64,000 nt of DNA, from contig VGLU01000001.1 in the NCBI GenBank assembly GCA_016882195.1, positions 38,001 through 102,000 of the forward strand, read 5' to 3'. The stretch comes from Thermoproteota archaeon. GTDB taxonomy: Archaea; Thermoproteota; Methanomethylicia; Methanomethylicales; Methanomethylicaceae. The notes under the pieces were generated by a model. That model saw nothing but the letters and a program-made list of their open reading frames with translations. It had not been told where the DNA came from and made no database searches. Made by a program: the position numbers and the translations under genes. Within the stretch, counting starts at the first letter, position 1, and every line of letters starts with the position of its first letter. Shown one piece after another: positions 9,851-20,935 of this stretch.

Positions 9851-10050
9851 CTCAGAACACTGACCCTATGAAACCTGAACCTCAATAAAATAGTAACACT
9901 TTCGGAATAAAACCGCTTTGAAGACCATCAAAAACAACATGGTCGAAGGGGCTTAATTCTGGCGGAAAAATAATTTCGCCCGGGACTCTAAAAATGCTTT
10001 TTATTCATTGTAAGGCATACAAATTGCAGAGTAACGTGTGGTGCTAGTCG

Positions 10051-10923
10051 GTGAACGTAGAACTCCTTGCGTTCGACAGCATGGGCGTCAGATCCATGTG
10101 CACTTTCGTAGAGACGGATGACGTGAAGATAACAATTGATCCAGGGATATCCCTCGCGCCGATGAGGTACGGACTGCCGCCCCACAGGCTTGAGTTGGAT
10201 AGGCTCAAGGAGCTCGCAAAGGTCATAACTGACCGGGCAAAAAAATCCGATCTGGTAGTCATAACACACTACCACTACGATCACCACGACCTCGGCGACG
10301 CCATCCCCTTTGAGGTTTATGAGGGCAAGACCGTACTCCTGAAGGATCCAGAGCACAACATTAACAAGAGTCAGGGGGACTTCAGGGCGCCCCTGTTTCT
10401 AGGAATTATCAGGGAGAGGGCGAAGGAGATTGAGGCGGCTGACGGGAGGATTTTCACCTTTGGCGGGACACGTCTGGAGTTCTCCAAGGCGGTCTTCCAC
10501 GGGTCCAGCAGCCTCCTGGGCTATGTCATCGAGGTGATGGTCGAGTCTGATGGAAAGAGGGTCATTCATACCTCGGACGTTCAGGGTCCGATCTACGAGG
10601 ACCAGACGGAGTTCCCGTTGAGAACAAAGCCGGATCTGGTGATTGCGGACGGGCCGATGACGTACATGCTGGGTTACAGGTACTCTCATGAGAACCTAGA
10701 GGCGGCTCTTAACAACATAAGGCGCCTATTGAAGAACGGTTTGAAGGAGCTGGTGCTGGACCACCACTTTATGCGGCATCTGAACTACCAGCAGTACCTG
10801 AAGGGGGTTGAGGAGGAGTTCCCTGAGGCGCGGGTATTGACCGCCGCAGAGTACATGGGCGAGGAGAACAACCTCTTGGAGGCAAAGAGGAGAGAGCTGT
10901 ACAGCTCTGAAGGCAGGAGATAA
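10051..10923 (+). CDS. UPF0282-type metallo-beta-lactamase-fold hydrolase
   Basis: VVITHYHYDHHD metal-binding motif, GSSSLLGYVIEV, HTSDVQGP, DHHFMRH. Confidence 0.8.
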   Translation: MNVELLAFDSMGVRSMCTFVETDDVKITIDPGISLAPMRYGLPPHRLELDRLKELAKVITDRAKKSDLVVITHYHYDHHDLGDAIPFEVYEGKTVLLKDPEHNINKSQGDFRAPLFLGIIRERAKEIEAADGRIFTFGGTRLEFSKAVFHGSSSLLGYVIEVMVESDGKRVIHTSDVQGPIYEDQTEFPLRTKPDLVIADGPMTYMLGYRYSHENLEAALNNIRRLLKNGLKELVLDHHFMRHLNYQQYLKGVEEEFPEARVLTAAEYMGEENNLLEAKRRELYSSEGRR

Positions 10924-10975
10924 GTCAGTAAGGAAAGGATAAATAAAAAAGGGAACTGCCTCGTAGAGAGGCGGA

Positions 10976-11473
10976 CTAGGGGCCGCTCTTCTTGGTCATC
11001 AGCACTGCGCCCTTTATTATATTCAGGATCGACGGTAGCATCAAGAGCAGCATTATCGTGGTGAGATCTACGGCAACGCCCGCAGAGGTCCCCATTAACA
11101 GGCTCGCCGGCAGAGTTATGGTTATCGTCCCGCCGTGGAAGAGCAGGTAGAGGTATGCGATGAAGCTGAGACCCGTCAGTAGGAGGATCGGTCCGTATGC
11201 CTTCGAGCCCCTCAGCAGGCACTCCAAGAAAACTAGGACCGTCAGTAGGAGCCCGATCATTGGAAGCGATGGATTAACTAGGCTCGAGAGTAGGGGGTTC
11301 AGAATAGAAGGGTCAGGTAGGGCCTGAGCGGGTACAAATTGACCCAGCAGGCTCAGGAAGTTTGCAGGGAGGTAGTAGAGGAGGAGGAAGGTGATGCCCG
11401 CTGCTATGATACCGATGATGACCCTCAGCGCGAGGGACGATGCCTTCAGTTCAAGGTCGAGGATTTTAGGCAT
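10976..11473 (-). CDS. Membrane protein, unknown function
   Basis: Several hydrophobic segments; overlaps the start of its operon partner downstream. Confidence 0.5.
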   Translation of the reverse strand: MPKILDLELKASSLALRVIIGIIAAGITFLLLYYLPANFLSLLGQFVPAQALPDPSILNPLLSSLVNPSLPMIGLLLTVLVFLECLLRGSKAYGPILLLTGLSFIAYLYLLFHGGTITITLPASLLMGTSAGVAVDLTTIMLLLMLPSILNIIKGAVLMTKKSGP

Positions 11474-12629
11474 GCAGGGTCACCTCTTCAATAAAGGAGC
11501 CGTAGGCTGTCTGGAAGTTGAGCCGGAGTATGTACGAGGTCTGACCGACCGCCTCATTCTTCATGTAGCCGGTGAGGTTGTCTGAGAGAGTGGTGCCAGG
11601 AGAGACGTTCAGCATATATGAGTCCCCTGTCCCAGCCTCGGTTCCATTGATCAGCAGGATCGTGCTAGTTAGGGCACCTTGTACCGGGAGGAAGGCGGAG
11701 TTGTCCTTAAAGCTGAACGGCAGCGTCACTCGGGCGTGGGTTGCATTGTGGGCGGTCGTCTGCAGGTTGCCAACGGTCAGATCCTTTATGGGAGCGCCCC
11801 ATTCAAAGGTGAGGGGGTATGGGAGGGTGAGGGCGCCCATGCCAAAGGACGGTAACTCGATGAGGGCATTGAAGTTCAGTGTCGTGTCGTTAAGCAGGAG
11901 AGACTCTGTCAGCGTCGTGGGCATCACGAAGTAGATCTGAAGGTTGCCTGAGAAGTGGGAGTTTGTCGGAGCGTTGATGTCTATCTTTCCTGATCCTACC
12001 TGCTGCCCATTGGCATCCAACACCCTTACGGAGCCTTGCCCTGAGACGGGGAAGTATGGCGAGTCGTTGTCGAAGGAGACGGGGATCATTGTGAGAAGGT
12101 GCGTCGAGTTATAGGTGATGAAGGTCGGGGAGCCCATCTGGAGGTTCTTGAAGGGCGCGCCCCAGTAGAAATTCCCTGAGGCTGAGGCTGTGAGGCTAAC
12201 CATGGGCGGGATAGCCCCTCCAAGGGAGGCGTTGACGGTCAGACTCTGGCTATTAGTCATCAGGCCCTGTAATACCTCTGGGGTTATCTGTGCAGTGTCT
12301 ATCGTGATCGTTAGCACGAATGTGCTGGTCGAGCCGGCAGGGATCGTGAGGGGGCCGCCAGATCCCTCAACGAACGTGGTGCCGTTGCTGTCCTTGAGGG
12401 ATAGCCTCGCATTGAGATCGGCGAAGGCGAGATAACCGCGGTTGCCGATCGTCACCGGGATATCGATCCTAGCGACGGTACCTGTCATATTTGGGGAGAA
12501 CTGCCCAATGGAGACGTAAGGCGCTGACTGGGCAATGGTCATGGCTACTGCGGCGACGGCGCCGATTGCTATGATGATTGTAATGATGATCAAGACGTTT
12601 AGGCTCTTTACGATCGTTGAAGTCTTCAT
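11466..12629 (-). CDS. Membrane-anchored extracytoplasmic protein with two repeated LEA/WHy-like domains
   Basis: N-terminal TM helix; repeated blocks F(Y/E)WGAP(F/I)K(N/D)L...P(V/F)SF(D/K)D(N)S(P/A)(Y/F)(F/L)PV. Confidence 0.6.
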   Translation of the reverse strand: MKTSTIVKSLNVLIIITIIIAIGAVAAVAMTIAQSAPYVSIGQFSPNMTGTVARIDIPVTIGNRGYLAFADLNARLSLKDSNGTTFVEGSGGPLTIPAGSTSTFVLTITIDTAQITPEVLQGLMTNSQSLTVNASLGGAIPPMVSLTASASGNFYWGAPFKNLQMGSPTFITYNSTHLLTMIPVSFDNDSPYFPVSGQGSVRVLDANGQQVGSGKIDINAPTNSHFSGNLQIYFVMPTTLTESLLLNDTTLNFNALIELPSFGMGALTLPYPLTFEWGAPIKDLTVGNLQTTAHNATHARVTLPFSFKDNSAFLPVQGALTSTILLINGTEAGTGDSYMLNVSPGTTLSDNLTGYMKNEAVGQTSYILRLNFQTAYGSFIEEVTLHA

Positions 12630-12803
12630 GCGATCACCGTTGGATTAGGGTTCATCCTTTGTTACAAATAAGAGTTATTGCATTGAATCGCCTTGACGCA
12701 GCTGTGAATAGCTGAAGGCGGTGCCGTAAATGTTGCAGTCTGAAGACGTATGGAAAAATCAAAGCGACCCCCTCACCAAAGGAATAGGAGGGGGATCTAT
12801 AGA

Positions 12804-12950
12804 CTAAGACCGTGCGTACTTCTCTGGGTTGGACTCGAACTCCCTCTTGCAGCCGGGGGCGCAAAAGTAGTAGGTCTTTCCCTTGTAGAGGGACTTGTAT
12901 TTGGCGGTCTTCTCGTCCACCTGCATCTTGCAGATAGGATCTATTGCCAT
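12804..12950 (-). CDS. YHS domain mini-protein (48 aa), absent from the ORF track
   Basis: Reverse-strand translation [48 protein letters not shown]. Confidence 0.88.
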   Translation of the reverse strand: MAIDPICKMQVDEKTAKYKSLYKGKTYYFCAPGCKREFESNPEKYARS

Positions 12951-13035
12951 TAATCAGCACCAAATAATGTTGGCATTTTTCAGGATATAAGTATTCATTC
13001 CCTGCGAACAACGGAAGCCAAGTTTGATCGTCCAG

Positions 13036-13851
13036 TCACGTGACATCGACCACCGAAGATATGCGGTTAACAGACCTCTCGAAAAACTTGGGGTCTTGGA
13101 TCGAGATCTCGATCGCTTTGTTCGGACAGGCACTGACGCAGCGGCCGCACCCCCTGCACTCCTCGCTGTGGGTTGCCCGGCCGTCCACAACGCGGATGGC
13201 ATCCACGAAGCATACGCCCTTGGCGCAGGTCCCGCACCCGACGCACCGATCGGTGACCTTCACGTTGACGCCCGGCATCTTCGTGACCTTGGAGCTGATG
13301 CGGGGCGATAGTTGTGGGAGCATCTTCCAGAGGCAACAACACGAACAGCAGTTGCATATGGAGAGGAGCCTGTTCCCCGGGCTGATGTCCAGCCAAGATG
13401 CGTCAAGCTTGTTCCTCCCGATGAGGTGCACCAGCCCTGCCTCTTGGCATCGCCTGACGTGGTCCAGCGCCCCCTTCTTCGTTACGAGCCGCCCAAGGCG
13501 TGGGTCGATCTTCAGTGTCGCCTCCCCAAGGAACAGGCAACCGAGATCGATCGGGTGGTTCTTGCACTTGGATGAGGCACGGCAGATGCACCAGTTCATG
13601 ATCCAGTGGTAGTTGGCCCTCTCTATGAAGTGCTCCACCACCTGAGAGGGGAGCACGGTCTCAACGGGCATATCAAATGATCTGTTCACGTCAATCACCC
13701 GATCTTGGGGCAGGTAGATCATATTATCGCTCTCGAAGAGCGCACTATCTATGATGTTACCGATTACGGGTAGCTGGGTCATCTTTGCTATGAGGAACCT
13801 CTGGGGGAAGGCCTTCATTATGAGCTTGATGTACCACATCGGTCTTGCCAT
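13036..13851 (-). CDS. 4Fe-4S ferredoxin-domain protein with Cys-rich N-terminal domain
   Basis: [33 protein letters not shown], plus [24 protein letters not shown] and CNCCSCCC. Confidence 0.75.
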   Translation of the reverse strand: MARPMWYIKLIMKAFPQRFLIAKMTQLPVIGNIIDSALFESDNMIYLPQDRVIDVNRSFDMPVETVLPSQVVEHFIERANYHWIMNWCICRASSKCKNHPIDLGCLFLGEATLKIDPRLGRLVTKKGALDHVRRCQEAGLVHLIGRNKLDASWLDISPGNRLLSICNCCSCCCLWKMLPQLSPRISSKVTKMPGVNVKVTDRCVGCGTCAKGVCFVDAIRVVDGRATHSEECRGCGRCVSACPNKAIEISIQDPKFFERSVNRISSVVDVT

Positions 13852-13906
13852 GGAACCACCGACCACAGTAGAACGTTTAATTATTCCGTCATATTTAGGG
13901 TCTCTC

Positions 13907-16249
13907 ATGCGAAGGAGGGCCACCGTCAGTATCGAGGGCATGCACTGCGCCACCTGTGCTACCACCATAGAGAAGTCCCTCAAGTCGGTGGAGGGCGTCG
14001 AAAGGGCAGACGTGAGCCTCGCCTCCAACAGCGCCGTCATAGAGTACGACCCTTCGAAGCTGGACTTCAAGGTCATAGCGAAGGCGGTGGAGGACGCCGG
14101 CTACAGGGTGGCAACCGAGAGGGCAGTAATTCAGGTGGACGACATAAGGTGCGCCTCCTGCATCAGCAAGATCGAGAAGGAGCTTCTAAAGCTGGACGGC
14201 GTGGTCTCGGCAAGCGCCAACCTGGCAACCAAGATGGTGGTCGTGGAGTACGACCCCAAAACCGTCGGCGTAGGCAGGCTGAAGGCGACCATAAAGGATC
14301 TTGGCTACACCCCGGTACTGAGGGAGGAGGCCGTAAAGGGGAAGCCCAAGTCCAGGTTCGACTTCGTCTTCAGCCTCGTTTTGTCGGTGCCAACGTTGCT
14401 GCTCAGCATGTTTGGAATGGGAATACCCAACATAGCACTCATACTCTTCCTCATGGCCACCCCGGTCCAGGCGGTGGGGGGCAGGAGCTTCTACATGGGC
14501 TCGTACAAGTCGCTCAGGCACGGATCGCCCGACATGAACGTTCTGATAGCGCTGGGGACGTCGGCGGCCTACCTCTACTCCTTGTTTAACACGTTCTTTG
14601 CCGTGGGCGACGTCTACTACGAGGTCGCCGCCCTGCTGATAACATTCGTTTTATTGGGCAGATACCTTGAGGACATCGCGAAGTCAAAGGCATCGGCGGC
14701 GATAAGGAAGCTCATGGAGCTCCAGCCGAAGGCCGCCACGGTGATAAGGGGCGAACAGGAGGTACAGATGCCGGTCGACGATATAGCGGTGGGGGACACG
14801 ATACTGGTCAAGCCCGGTGAGGTCGTACCCATAGACGGGAAAGTCGCCTCCGGGAGGAGTTCGGTGGACGAGTCCATGGTCACGGGCGAGAGCATACCTG
14901 TTGACAAGGCGGAGGGGGACGAGGCGATAGGCGGCACCGTCAACCAGAACGGGATGCTAAGGGTTGTCGCCACCAAGGTTGGAAAGGACACCTTCTTATC
15001 GCAGATCGTAAGGTTCGTGGAGGAGGCGCAGGCGAGGAAGGCGCCGATCCAGAGGTTTGCGGACAGGGTCGCCGCGCGCTTCGTTCCTACCATAATAATT
15101 ATCGCCGTGGTCACCTTCGCCGTCTGGATGCTACTTGGGAAGCCCTTCAACTTCTCCATGATAATGGCGGTATCGGTCCTCGTCATCGCCTGTCCCTGCG
15201 CCCTCGGGCTTGCCACTCCGACGGCGATAATGGTGGGGCTCGGAAAGGGCGCCGAACTCGGAATTCTTATCAAGGGAGGGGAGGTCCTCGAGAACGTTAG
15301 GAGGCTAACGACCGTCGTCTTCGACAAGACCGGCACGCTCACCATAGGGAAACCGAGGGTAGTGGACGTCGCGAACCTGAGCGGCATCGGGGAGGATGAG
15401 ATAATCAAGATCGCGGCGTCCCTCGAAAGGGGCTCGGAGCACCCGCTGGCGAGGGCAGTCCTCGAGAAGACTGAGGGCATGCAGCTTTACGAGCTGGAGG
15501 ACTTCGAGTCATTCCCAGGAGAGGGTGTGAGGGGGAAGGTCAAGGGCAAGACCGCACTCCTCGGGAACAGGAAAATCTTAAAGAGGTTCGACCTCAGCCT
15601 CGGCAGGTTCGAGGATAGGCTGCGCGTGATGGAGGAGGAGGGCAAGACCTCCTCGATCCTCTTCTACGGGGGCAAGGTCGCTGGAATAATTGGAATGACG
15701 GACACGCCCAAGCCCCACGCGGAGGATGCCATAAGGGAGTTGAAGAGGACTGGGCTCGAGGTGATCATGCTTACGGGCGACAACGAGAGGGTCGCCAAGG
15801 CGGTGTCCAAGACCCTCGGCATAGAGAGATTCATTGCTGGCGTCCCACCGAACGAGAAGGCCAACGAGATAGCCAGTCTGCAGTCGGAGGGGAAGGTGGT
15901 GGCCATGGTGGGGGACGGCATAAACGACGCGCCGGCACTTACTCAGGCGGACGTTGGGATCGCAATAGGCAGCGGTACGGAGATAGCCAAGGAGGCGGGA
16001 GGGATAATCCTCACGAAGGGAGACCTGACGGGGGTGGTATCCGCGATAGACCTCAGCAGGAAGACCGTGAGGAAGATCAGGGAGAACATGTTCTGGGCGC
16101 TGATCTACAACTCAGCGGGCATACCCATAGCCGCTGGGATCCTCTACCCAGCCCTCGTCCTGAGGCCGGAGATAGCCGCGCTGGCGATGGCGCTCAGCTC
16201 GGTCTCTGTTGTCTCTAACTCCCTGCTACTTAAGAGGTACAAACGGTAG
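13907..16249 (+). CDS. copA: Cu+-transporting P-type ATPase
   Basis: Two HMA domains (GMHCATC, DIRCASC), [29 protein letters not shown]. Confidence 0.93.
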   Translation: MRRRATVSIEGMHCATCATTIEKSLKSVEGVERADVSLASNSAVIEYDPSKLDFKVIAKAVEDAGYRVATERAVIQVDDIRCASCISKIEKELLKLDGVVSASANLATKMVVVEYDPKTVGVGRLKATIKDLGYTPVLREEAVKGKPKSRFDFVFSLVLSVPTLLLSMFGMGIPNIALILFLMATPVQAVGGRSFYMGSYKSLRHGSPDMNVLIALGTSAAYLYSLFNTFFAVGDVYYEVAALLITFVLLGRYLEDIAKSKASAAIRKLMELQPKAATVIRGEQEVQMPVDDIAVGDTILVKPGEVVPIDGKVASGRSSVDESMVTGESIPVDKAEGDEAIGGTVNQNGMLRVVATKVGKDTFLSQIVRFVEEAQARKAPIQRFADRVAARFVPTIIIIAVVTFAVWMLLGKPFNFSMIMAVSVLVIACPCALGLATPTAIMVGLGKGAELGILIKGGEVLENVRRLTTVVFDKTGTLTIGKPRVVDVANLSGIGEDEIIKIAASLERGSEHPLARAVLEKTEGMQLYELEDFESFPGEGVRGKVKGKTALLGNRKILKRFDLSLGRFEDRLRVMEEEGKTSSILFYGGKVAGIIGMTDTPKPHAEDAIRELKRTGLEVIMLTGDNERVAKAVSKTLGIERFIAGVPPNEKANEIASLQSEGKVVAMVGDGINDAPALTQADVGIAIGSGTEIAKEAGGIILTKGDLTGVVSAIDLSRKTVRKIRENMFWALIYNSAGIPIAAGILYPALVLRPEIAALAMALSSVSVVSNSLLLKRYKR

Positions 16250-16306
16250 CATTATGCTTCAAAAACTAGGAAAGATTTTTCAACACCTTTAAATTGAATA
16301 AGAGCG

Positions 16307-16651
16307 ATGCTTATGACCACCGTGTTCACCGTGGATTCAGGAAGATGTGGACATAAGACCCGGATCGTGGCGGAGCTTGGGCAGGGGGGCATGATAAAGC
16401 TCGATATCGCCTCCACATGCACCAACATCAAGAGATTCGGAGAGAGGTTCAAGGAGATCAGCATAAGGGACCTGGCGAAGCCAATTCTTGTGAACCCGGC
16501 TTATATTGCGGCGAGCGGCACGGTCGGTCCCGAGTGCATGGTTCCACCCGCTGTTATTAACACGAGCTGGACCGAGGCTGGGATGATAGCCAGAAGCCTG
16601 CTGAAGCAGTATCCCACGCAGGTCTTGAGATATGAGGGCGACCAGAGGTAG
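16307..16651 (+). CDS. Conserved small Cys-containing protein (DUF6951-like)
   Basis: CGHKTRIVAELGQGGMIKLDIASTCTNIKRF...VGPECMVPPAV. Confidence 0.55.
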   Translation: MLMTTVFTVDSGRCGHKTRIVAELGQGGMIKLDIASTCTNIKRFGERFKEISIRDLAKPILVNPAYIAASGTVGPECMVPPAVINTSWTEAGMIARSLLKQYPTQVLRYEGDQR

Positions 16652-16654
16652 CGC

Positions 16655-17884
16655 CTAATCGGAACGGCATAGTCTCATAATTATCTCGGCATAGACCTTG
16701 GCTGCCTTCGACATATAGTCTATTCGAACATACTCATTTGGCGCGTGAGTAAGATTCTCCTCGCATGGTGAGAATCCTACGGTTGGAATCCCGAGGACGC
16801 CCATGGAATAGCCCCCGTCCGTTGCAAAATCCCATCGCTGTATTTTGGGAGGCTTAGAGAGAATTGCCTCTGCGGACTCTGCCACCATCCTGACCAATGG
16901 ATGGTGCGCATCGATCGCGTAGGCGGGCATGTACTTCTGCCCCTTGAATTTTACCCCTGTGTATGTCGTCTCCTCCTCCTCGCAGACCCTGACCTCTGCG
17001 TCTGCGTTGTTGGCTTTGAGACCTCCCCTGATCTTGGATGATATCGTCTCTAAGGTCTCGGTCGGCAGGAACCTGTAGTCCAGCCACATCCGGCAGTACT
17101 CGGGAACCACATTGTGTGCCCCTGGCGAGCAGGTGATATCGGTCAGCGCTAGAGAGCTCCTGCCTAACAGTGGGTGTGCCTCCTCGCTCTCCAGTTCCTT
17201 AGACGACCTCTCAACCGAGGAGATGACGGGAGCCGCCTTGTAGATGGCGTTCTCGCCCCTCCACGGTGCGCTTGCGTGGCAAGACCTTCCCTTAGTGGTG
17301 ATCTCAAGCTCGGTCCTTCCCCTGTGCCCAACCGCGACGTTGAGGCTCGTGGCCTCCCCTGATACAATGTAATCTGGTCGCGTCTCCTTTAACGTCGAGT
17401 CGAGGAGGATCCTCATTCCTATACTGTAGGTGAGCTCCTCCATTATCACCGCCGTGAACAGAACATCACTCCTGATTCCACCACATGCCTTAACCGCTTC
17501 CATAGCGAGGATCATAGGAGCCCAGGCGCCCTTCGTGTCGGCGGCCCCCCTACCGTAGATCTTGCCGTCTTCCACCGTGCCCTTGAATGGATCGTGCGTC
17601 CATAACTCCGGAGCACCAGCAGGGACGTGGTCTAGGTGCACGTTGAAGGCAAGCCTCCTCCCTCTGCTAGCACCACCCTTCCCCCTCAACACCCCTATTA
17701 CGTTTCCCACAGGATCGACCTGTACATCCAGCCCTGCTGTTTTTAGCTCCTCGGCAAGAACCTTTGCCACATCACCCTCAGATCCGCTCAGGCTGGGAGT
17801 CCTTATGAAGCGGACTGTGGATTTCACCAAGCGGTCCCTTTCAGAATCGATATGCTCGAAGACCTTCCCTCTGACGGACATCAT
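16655..17884 (-). CDS. M20 family metallopeptidase (ArgE/DapE-like)
   Basis: FNVHLDHVPAG, GRGAADTKGAW, MEELTYSIG, CHASAPWRGENA, TDGGY. Confidence 0.88.
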   Translation of the reverse strand: MMSVRGKVFEHIDSERDRLVKSTVRFIRTPSLSGSEGDVAKVLAEELKTAGLDVQVDPVGNVIGVLRGKGGASRGRRLAFNVHLDHVPAGAPELWTHDPFKGTVEDGKIYGRGAADTKGAWAPMILAMEAVKACGGIRSDVLFTAVIMEELTYSIGMRILLDSTLKETRPDYIVSGEATSLNVAVGHRGRTELEITTKGRSCHASAPWRGENAIYKAAPVISSVERSSKELESEEAHPLLGRSSLALTDITCSPGAHNVVPEYCRMWLDYRFLPTETLETISSKIRGGLKANNADAEVRVCEEEETTYTGVKFKGQKYMPAYAIDAHHPLVRMVAESAEAILSKPPKIQRWDFATDGGYSMGVLGIPTVGFSPCEENLTHAPNEYVRIDYMSKAAKVYAEIIMRLCRSD

Positions 17885-17901
17885 GCCACTCCCTCAGAAG
17901 A

Positions 17902-19326
17902 TTATATTTTGTCGACTCTTTGCTTATACCTCTGCCACCGGTAGTAGGCCGCCAGAGCGGACACAGCCCTCTCAGGTATGGGGTATGTCGGCACGGAACG
18001 CTCGTCTAGCTTCCGCATTGCCTCCTCACACTGCGGACCCCCGACGAAGCTGGTGACAACGGTCTTGTCGCAGGGCTGGGACTCGCAGACATCAGCAATG
18101 GACTTGGCTATGGCAACCGGGTCGGTTATGGCGGTCTGGCAGTAAAGGACTATTATGGAGCCGATCCTCTGGTCCTTCATGGCAAGCCCCACCGACCCGA
18201 AGTAGCTGTCCTCGTAGGCCTGCCCCGTGAGGTCAACGGGGTTCCTGGAGTTCCCGAAGACGGGCATGAAGTTCTTGAACCCTGCCTGGAGATCGTCAGG
18301 TAGAGGCCATATGGTGATGCCGGACTCCTCGCACGCGTCGGTGGTCATTACCCCGACACCGCCTCCGTTCGTGATTATCAGGCAGTTCTCGTTGGACGGT
18401 GGGGGTTGCATCGTCATGAGCTTGGCCCAGTCGAAGGCCTGCACGAAGTCGAAGGCCCTCAATGCCCCGCTTTGCTTGAAGGCAGCCTCATAAATTTGAT
18501 CTGAGCCGGCGAGCGATCCTGTATGGGAGGCGGCAGCAGATGCGCCCTTCTCTGTTCTTCCGGACTTTAGAACCACGACCGGCTTCTTGATGGTTATCCT
18601 TTTGAGTGAGTCTATTAGGCGCCTCCCGTCCTTCGCGCCCTCAATGTACATCAAAACAGCCTTTGTCCTATCGTCGTCCTCAAAGTAGTCCAGCATGTCC
18701 GCCTCCTCGATGTCCGCCTTGTTCCCCATGCTGACGACGGCGGAGACGCCTATGTGATACAGGTTGGTCCAGCCCATCATGGCTACTCCGAGGGCGCCGC
18801 TCTGAGTGACGAAGGCTATGCTCCCCGGGAAGACGCGGGAGAGCCCGAAGGTAGCATTCATCCTCGACGGTGCGTAGTAGAGCCCGAATACGTTTGGACC
18901 GAGCATCCGCATACCGTACTTCCTAGCGGCAGAGAGGACCCTATCCTCCAGATCGGTGTTGCCCACCTCTTTAAAGCCCGAGCTTATTACTATTAGCGAC
19001 CTTACGCCCTTCTGCCCGCACTCCTCTACGACATCAGGGACGTAGACCGCAGGCACCGCTATAACGGCGAGGTCCACCTCCCCCGGTATGAGCCTCACGG
19101 AGGTGTAGGACCTCAGTCCCATGACATCCGCGCCCTCTGGATTTACGGGGTAGAGCCCCCCCTCGTAGCCGCCTGCGAGGATGTTGCTGACGAGCTCGTA
19201 CCCGATCTTCTTTGGGTTCTTAGAGGCGCCTATCACGGCAACGCTCTTCGGGCAGAACATCTTGTCGAGCTCGCTCATGGTGAAACATCTCCCTTTGGGG
19301 GCGATTGTGATATTTAACAGATACAC
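17902..19326 (-). CDS. Acetate-CoA ligase (ADP-forming) alpha subunit / CoA-binding protein
   Basis: MFCPKSVAVIGASKNPKKIGYELVSNIL, FVTQSGALG, SHTGSLAGSDQIYEAAFKQSG. Confidence 0.88.
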   Translation of the reverse strand: MYLLNITIAPKGRCFTMSELDKMFCPKSVAVIGASKNPKKIGYELVSNILAGGYEGGLYPVNPEGADVMGLRSYTSVRLIPGEVDLAVIAVPAVYVPDVVEECGQKGVRSLIVISSGFKEVGNTDLEDRVLSAARKYGMRMLGPNVFGLYYAPSRMNATFGLSRVFPGSIAFVTQSGALGVAMMGWTNLYHIGVSAVVSMGNKADIEEADMLDYFEDDDRTKAVLMYIEGAKDGRRLIDSLKRITIKKPVVVLKSGRTEKGASAAASHTGSLAGSDQIYEAAFKQSGALRAFDFVQAFDWAKLMTMQPPPSNENCLIITNGGGVGVMTTDACEESGITIWPLPDDLQAGFKNFMPVFGNSRNPVDLTGQAYEDSYFGSVGLAMKDQRIGSIIVLYCQTAITDPVAIAKSIADVCESQPCDKTVVTSFVGGPQCEEAMRKLDERSVPTYPIPERAVSALAAYYRWQRYKQRVDKI

Positions 19327-19373
19327 TTAGCGAGACATTATAATATATTACTGTGGTGTGCGATTAACGAGCG

Positions 19374-20396
19374 GTGGAGGAGGGAGGTAATCTGATGGCC
19401 GAGCTCTTCGAGATCCCTGACGGTACTCCACTCATGGGTGCCGTGACCTTCGGCTTGATTGACAGGGGGACCAACGTGATACAGGTCAGACCGTCCACGT
19501 CATGCCCGCTCAACTGCATCTTCTGCTCCACCGATGCCGGACCCTATAGCCAGAGAAGGAGGGCGGAGTACGTTGTGAGGCTGGATCATATGATGGAATG
19601 GTTCAGGGAGCTTGTCAAGGTAAAGGGGAGCGGTGTGGAGGCGCATATAGATACAGTGGGCGACCCCTTCACCTATCCCCAGCTCGTGGAGCTTGTACAG
19701 GAGATAAAAAAGTTGGAAGAGGTAAGGATCGTCTCAATGCAGACCCACGGGCATCTAATGAACGAAAGGATCCTCGGCGAGTTGGCTGAGGCGGGGCTAT
19801 CGCGGATCAATCTGTCGGTTGATGCCCTCGATCCGTGGCTGGCGAAAAGGCTCGCGGGGACGGAGGGGTACGACGTCGAGAGGGTGGTGGCGAATGCCAG
19901 GTATGCCCTCGAGAATACCTCTGTAGACGTTTTGTTGGCACCGGTTTGGGTCCACCCGCTGAACGACTCGGAGCTGGAGGGACTGATTGCCTTGGCGAAG
20001 GATATGGACGCTGGGAGGAGGAGCCCCCCGCTCGGGATCCAGAAGTGCGAGTACCACAGGTTCGGCAGGAGGACGAAGGAGATGAGGCATGTATCCTGGT
20101 ACACCTTCTATGGGAAGATGAGGGAGCTTGAGAAGAAGACAGGGATGAAGCTGGTGATCAGGGCATCGGACTTTGGCATAAGGCCTGCGAGGACGGTGGA
20201 GGCGCCGTTTAGGGTTGGGGAGAGGCTGATGGTGAGGATCGTGGGACCGGGCTGGCTCAACGGCGAGAGCCTTGCAACGACGAGGGACTTGAGGTGGGCA
20301 GTTACCGTTGTGGGGGAAGAGCTGCCAGCCGGTGAGGAGGTTAGGGTTCGCCTTCTGAGGACAAAGGACAGCATACTAGTGGGCAGGCCTTCCTGA
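19374..20396 (+). CDS. Radical SAM protein
   Basis: STSCPLNCIFCSTDAGP CxxxCxxC motif; probable start near 19395. Confidence 0.85.
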   Translation: MEEGGNLMAELFEIPDGTPLMGAVTFGLIDRGTNVIQVRPSTSCPLNCIFCSTDAGPYSQRRRAEYVVRLDHMMEWFRELVKVKGSGVEAHIDTVGDPFTYPQLVELVQEIKKLEEVRIVSMQTHGHLMNERILGELAEAGLSRINLSVDALDPWLAKRLAGTEGYDVERVVANARYALENTSVDVLLAPVWVHPLNDSELEGLIALAKDMDAGRRSPPLGIQKCEYHRFGRRTKEMRHVSWYTFYGKMRELEKKTGMKLVIRASDFGIRPARTVEAPFRVGERLMVRIVGPGWLNGESLATTRDLRWAVTVVGEELPAGEEVRVRLLRTKDSILVGRPS

Positions 20397-20446
20397 TAGG
20401 AATGCCCTGAAAAGATATATTTAGACAATATGGTAGAGAGGAAAAT

Positions 20447-20815
20447 ATGCCAAGAGTAATCCATTTTGAGATATGTGTGGATGATCCGGATAGGGCGATA
20501 AAGTTCTACGAAAAAGTGTTTGGCTGGAAGATCGGCAAATGGGGCGGTCCACTAGACTACTGGTTGATCGAGGCTGGTAAAGGCGAGGAGCCGGGCATAG
20601 ACGGCGCGCTTATGAAGCGCATGGACCCTCGCGCCACCACCATCAACACAATCAGCGTGCCCTCGGTGGGCGAGTTCATCAAAAAGATTGAGAAAGCCGG
20701 AGGCAAGAGGATAACCAAAAAAGAAGCCATCCCAGGCGTCGGATACTTCGCCTACTGCCAAGACACGGAAGGAAACACCTTCGGGATTATGGAAAGCGAC
20801 AAGTTAGCCAAATGA
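20447..20815 (+). CDS. VOC family (glyoxalase-like) protein
   Basis: HFEICVDDPDRAIKFYEKVFGWKI; DTEGNTFGIME. Confidence 0.85.
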   Translation: MPRVIHFEICVDDPDRAIKFYEKVFGWKIGKWGGPLDYWLIEAGKGEEPGIDGALMKRMDPRATTINTISVPSVGEFIKKIEKAGGKRITKKEAIPGVGYFAYCQDTEGNTFGIMESDKLAK

Positions 20816-20935
20816 GCCGCGGTATCCATTAGCGTGAGGCAACCCCTCGGGTAGGGTAGCTGTAGTAATTCCGGTCACCCACTTCAAAGTATTAATGCCC
20901 AGCCAAGAACAAAACGGCATCATTATTAATAGGAA

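Noticed and set aside
12652-13011. 119-aa minus-strand ORF in the track
   Set aside because: Wrong frame over the real YHS gene (12804..12950); no domain signal
14617-15480. 287-aa minus-strand ORF opposite copA
   Set aside because: Shadow ORF of conserved P-type ATPase coding sequence; Ser/Thr/Ala-rich nonsense
20820-20935. Possible structured RNA (GAGGCAACCCCTCGGGTAGGGTAGC)
   Set aside because: Only a short imperfect hairpin; no tRNA, box C/D or IS-end signature I could defend
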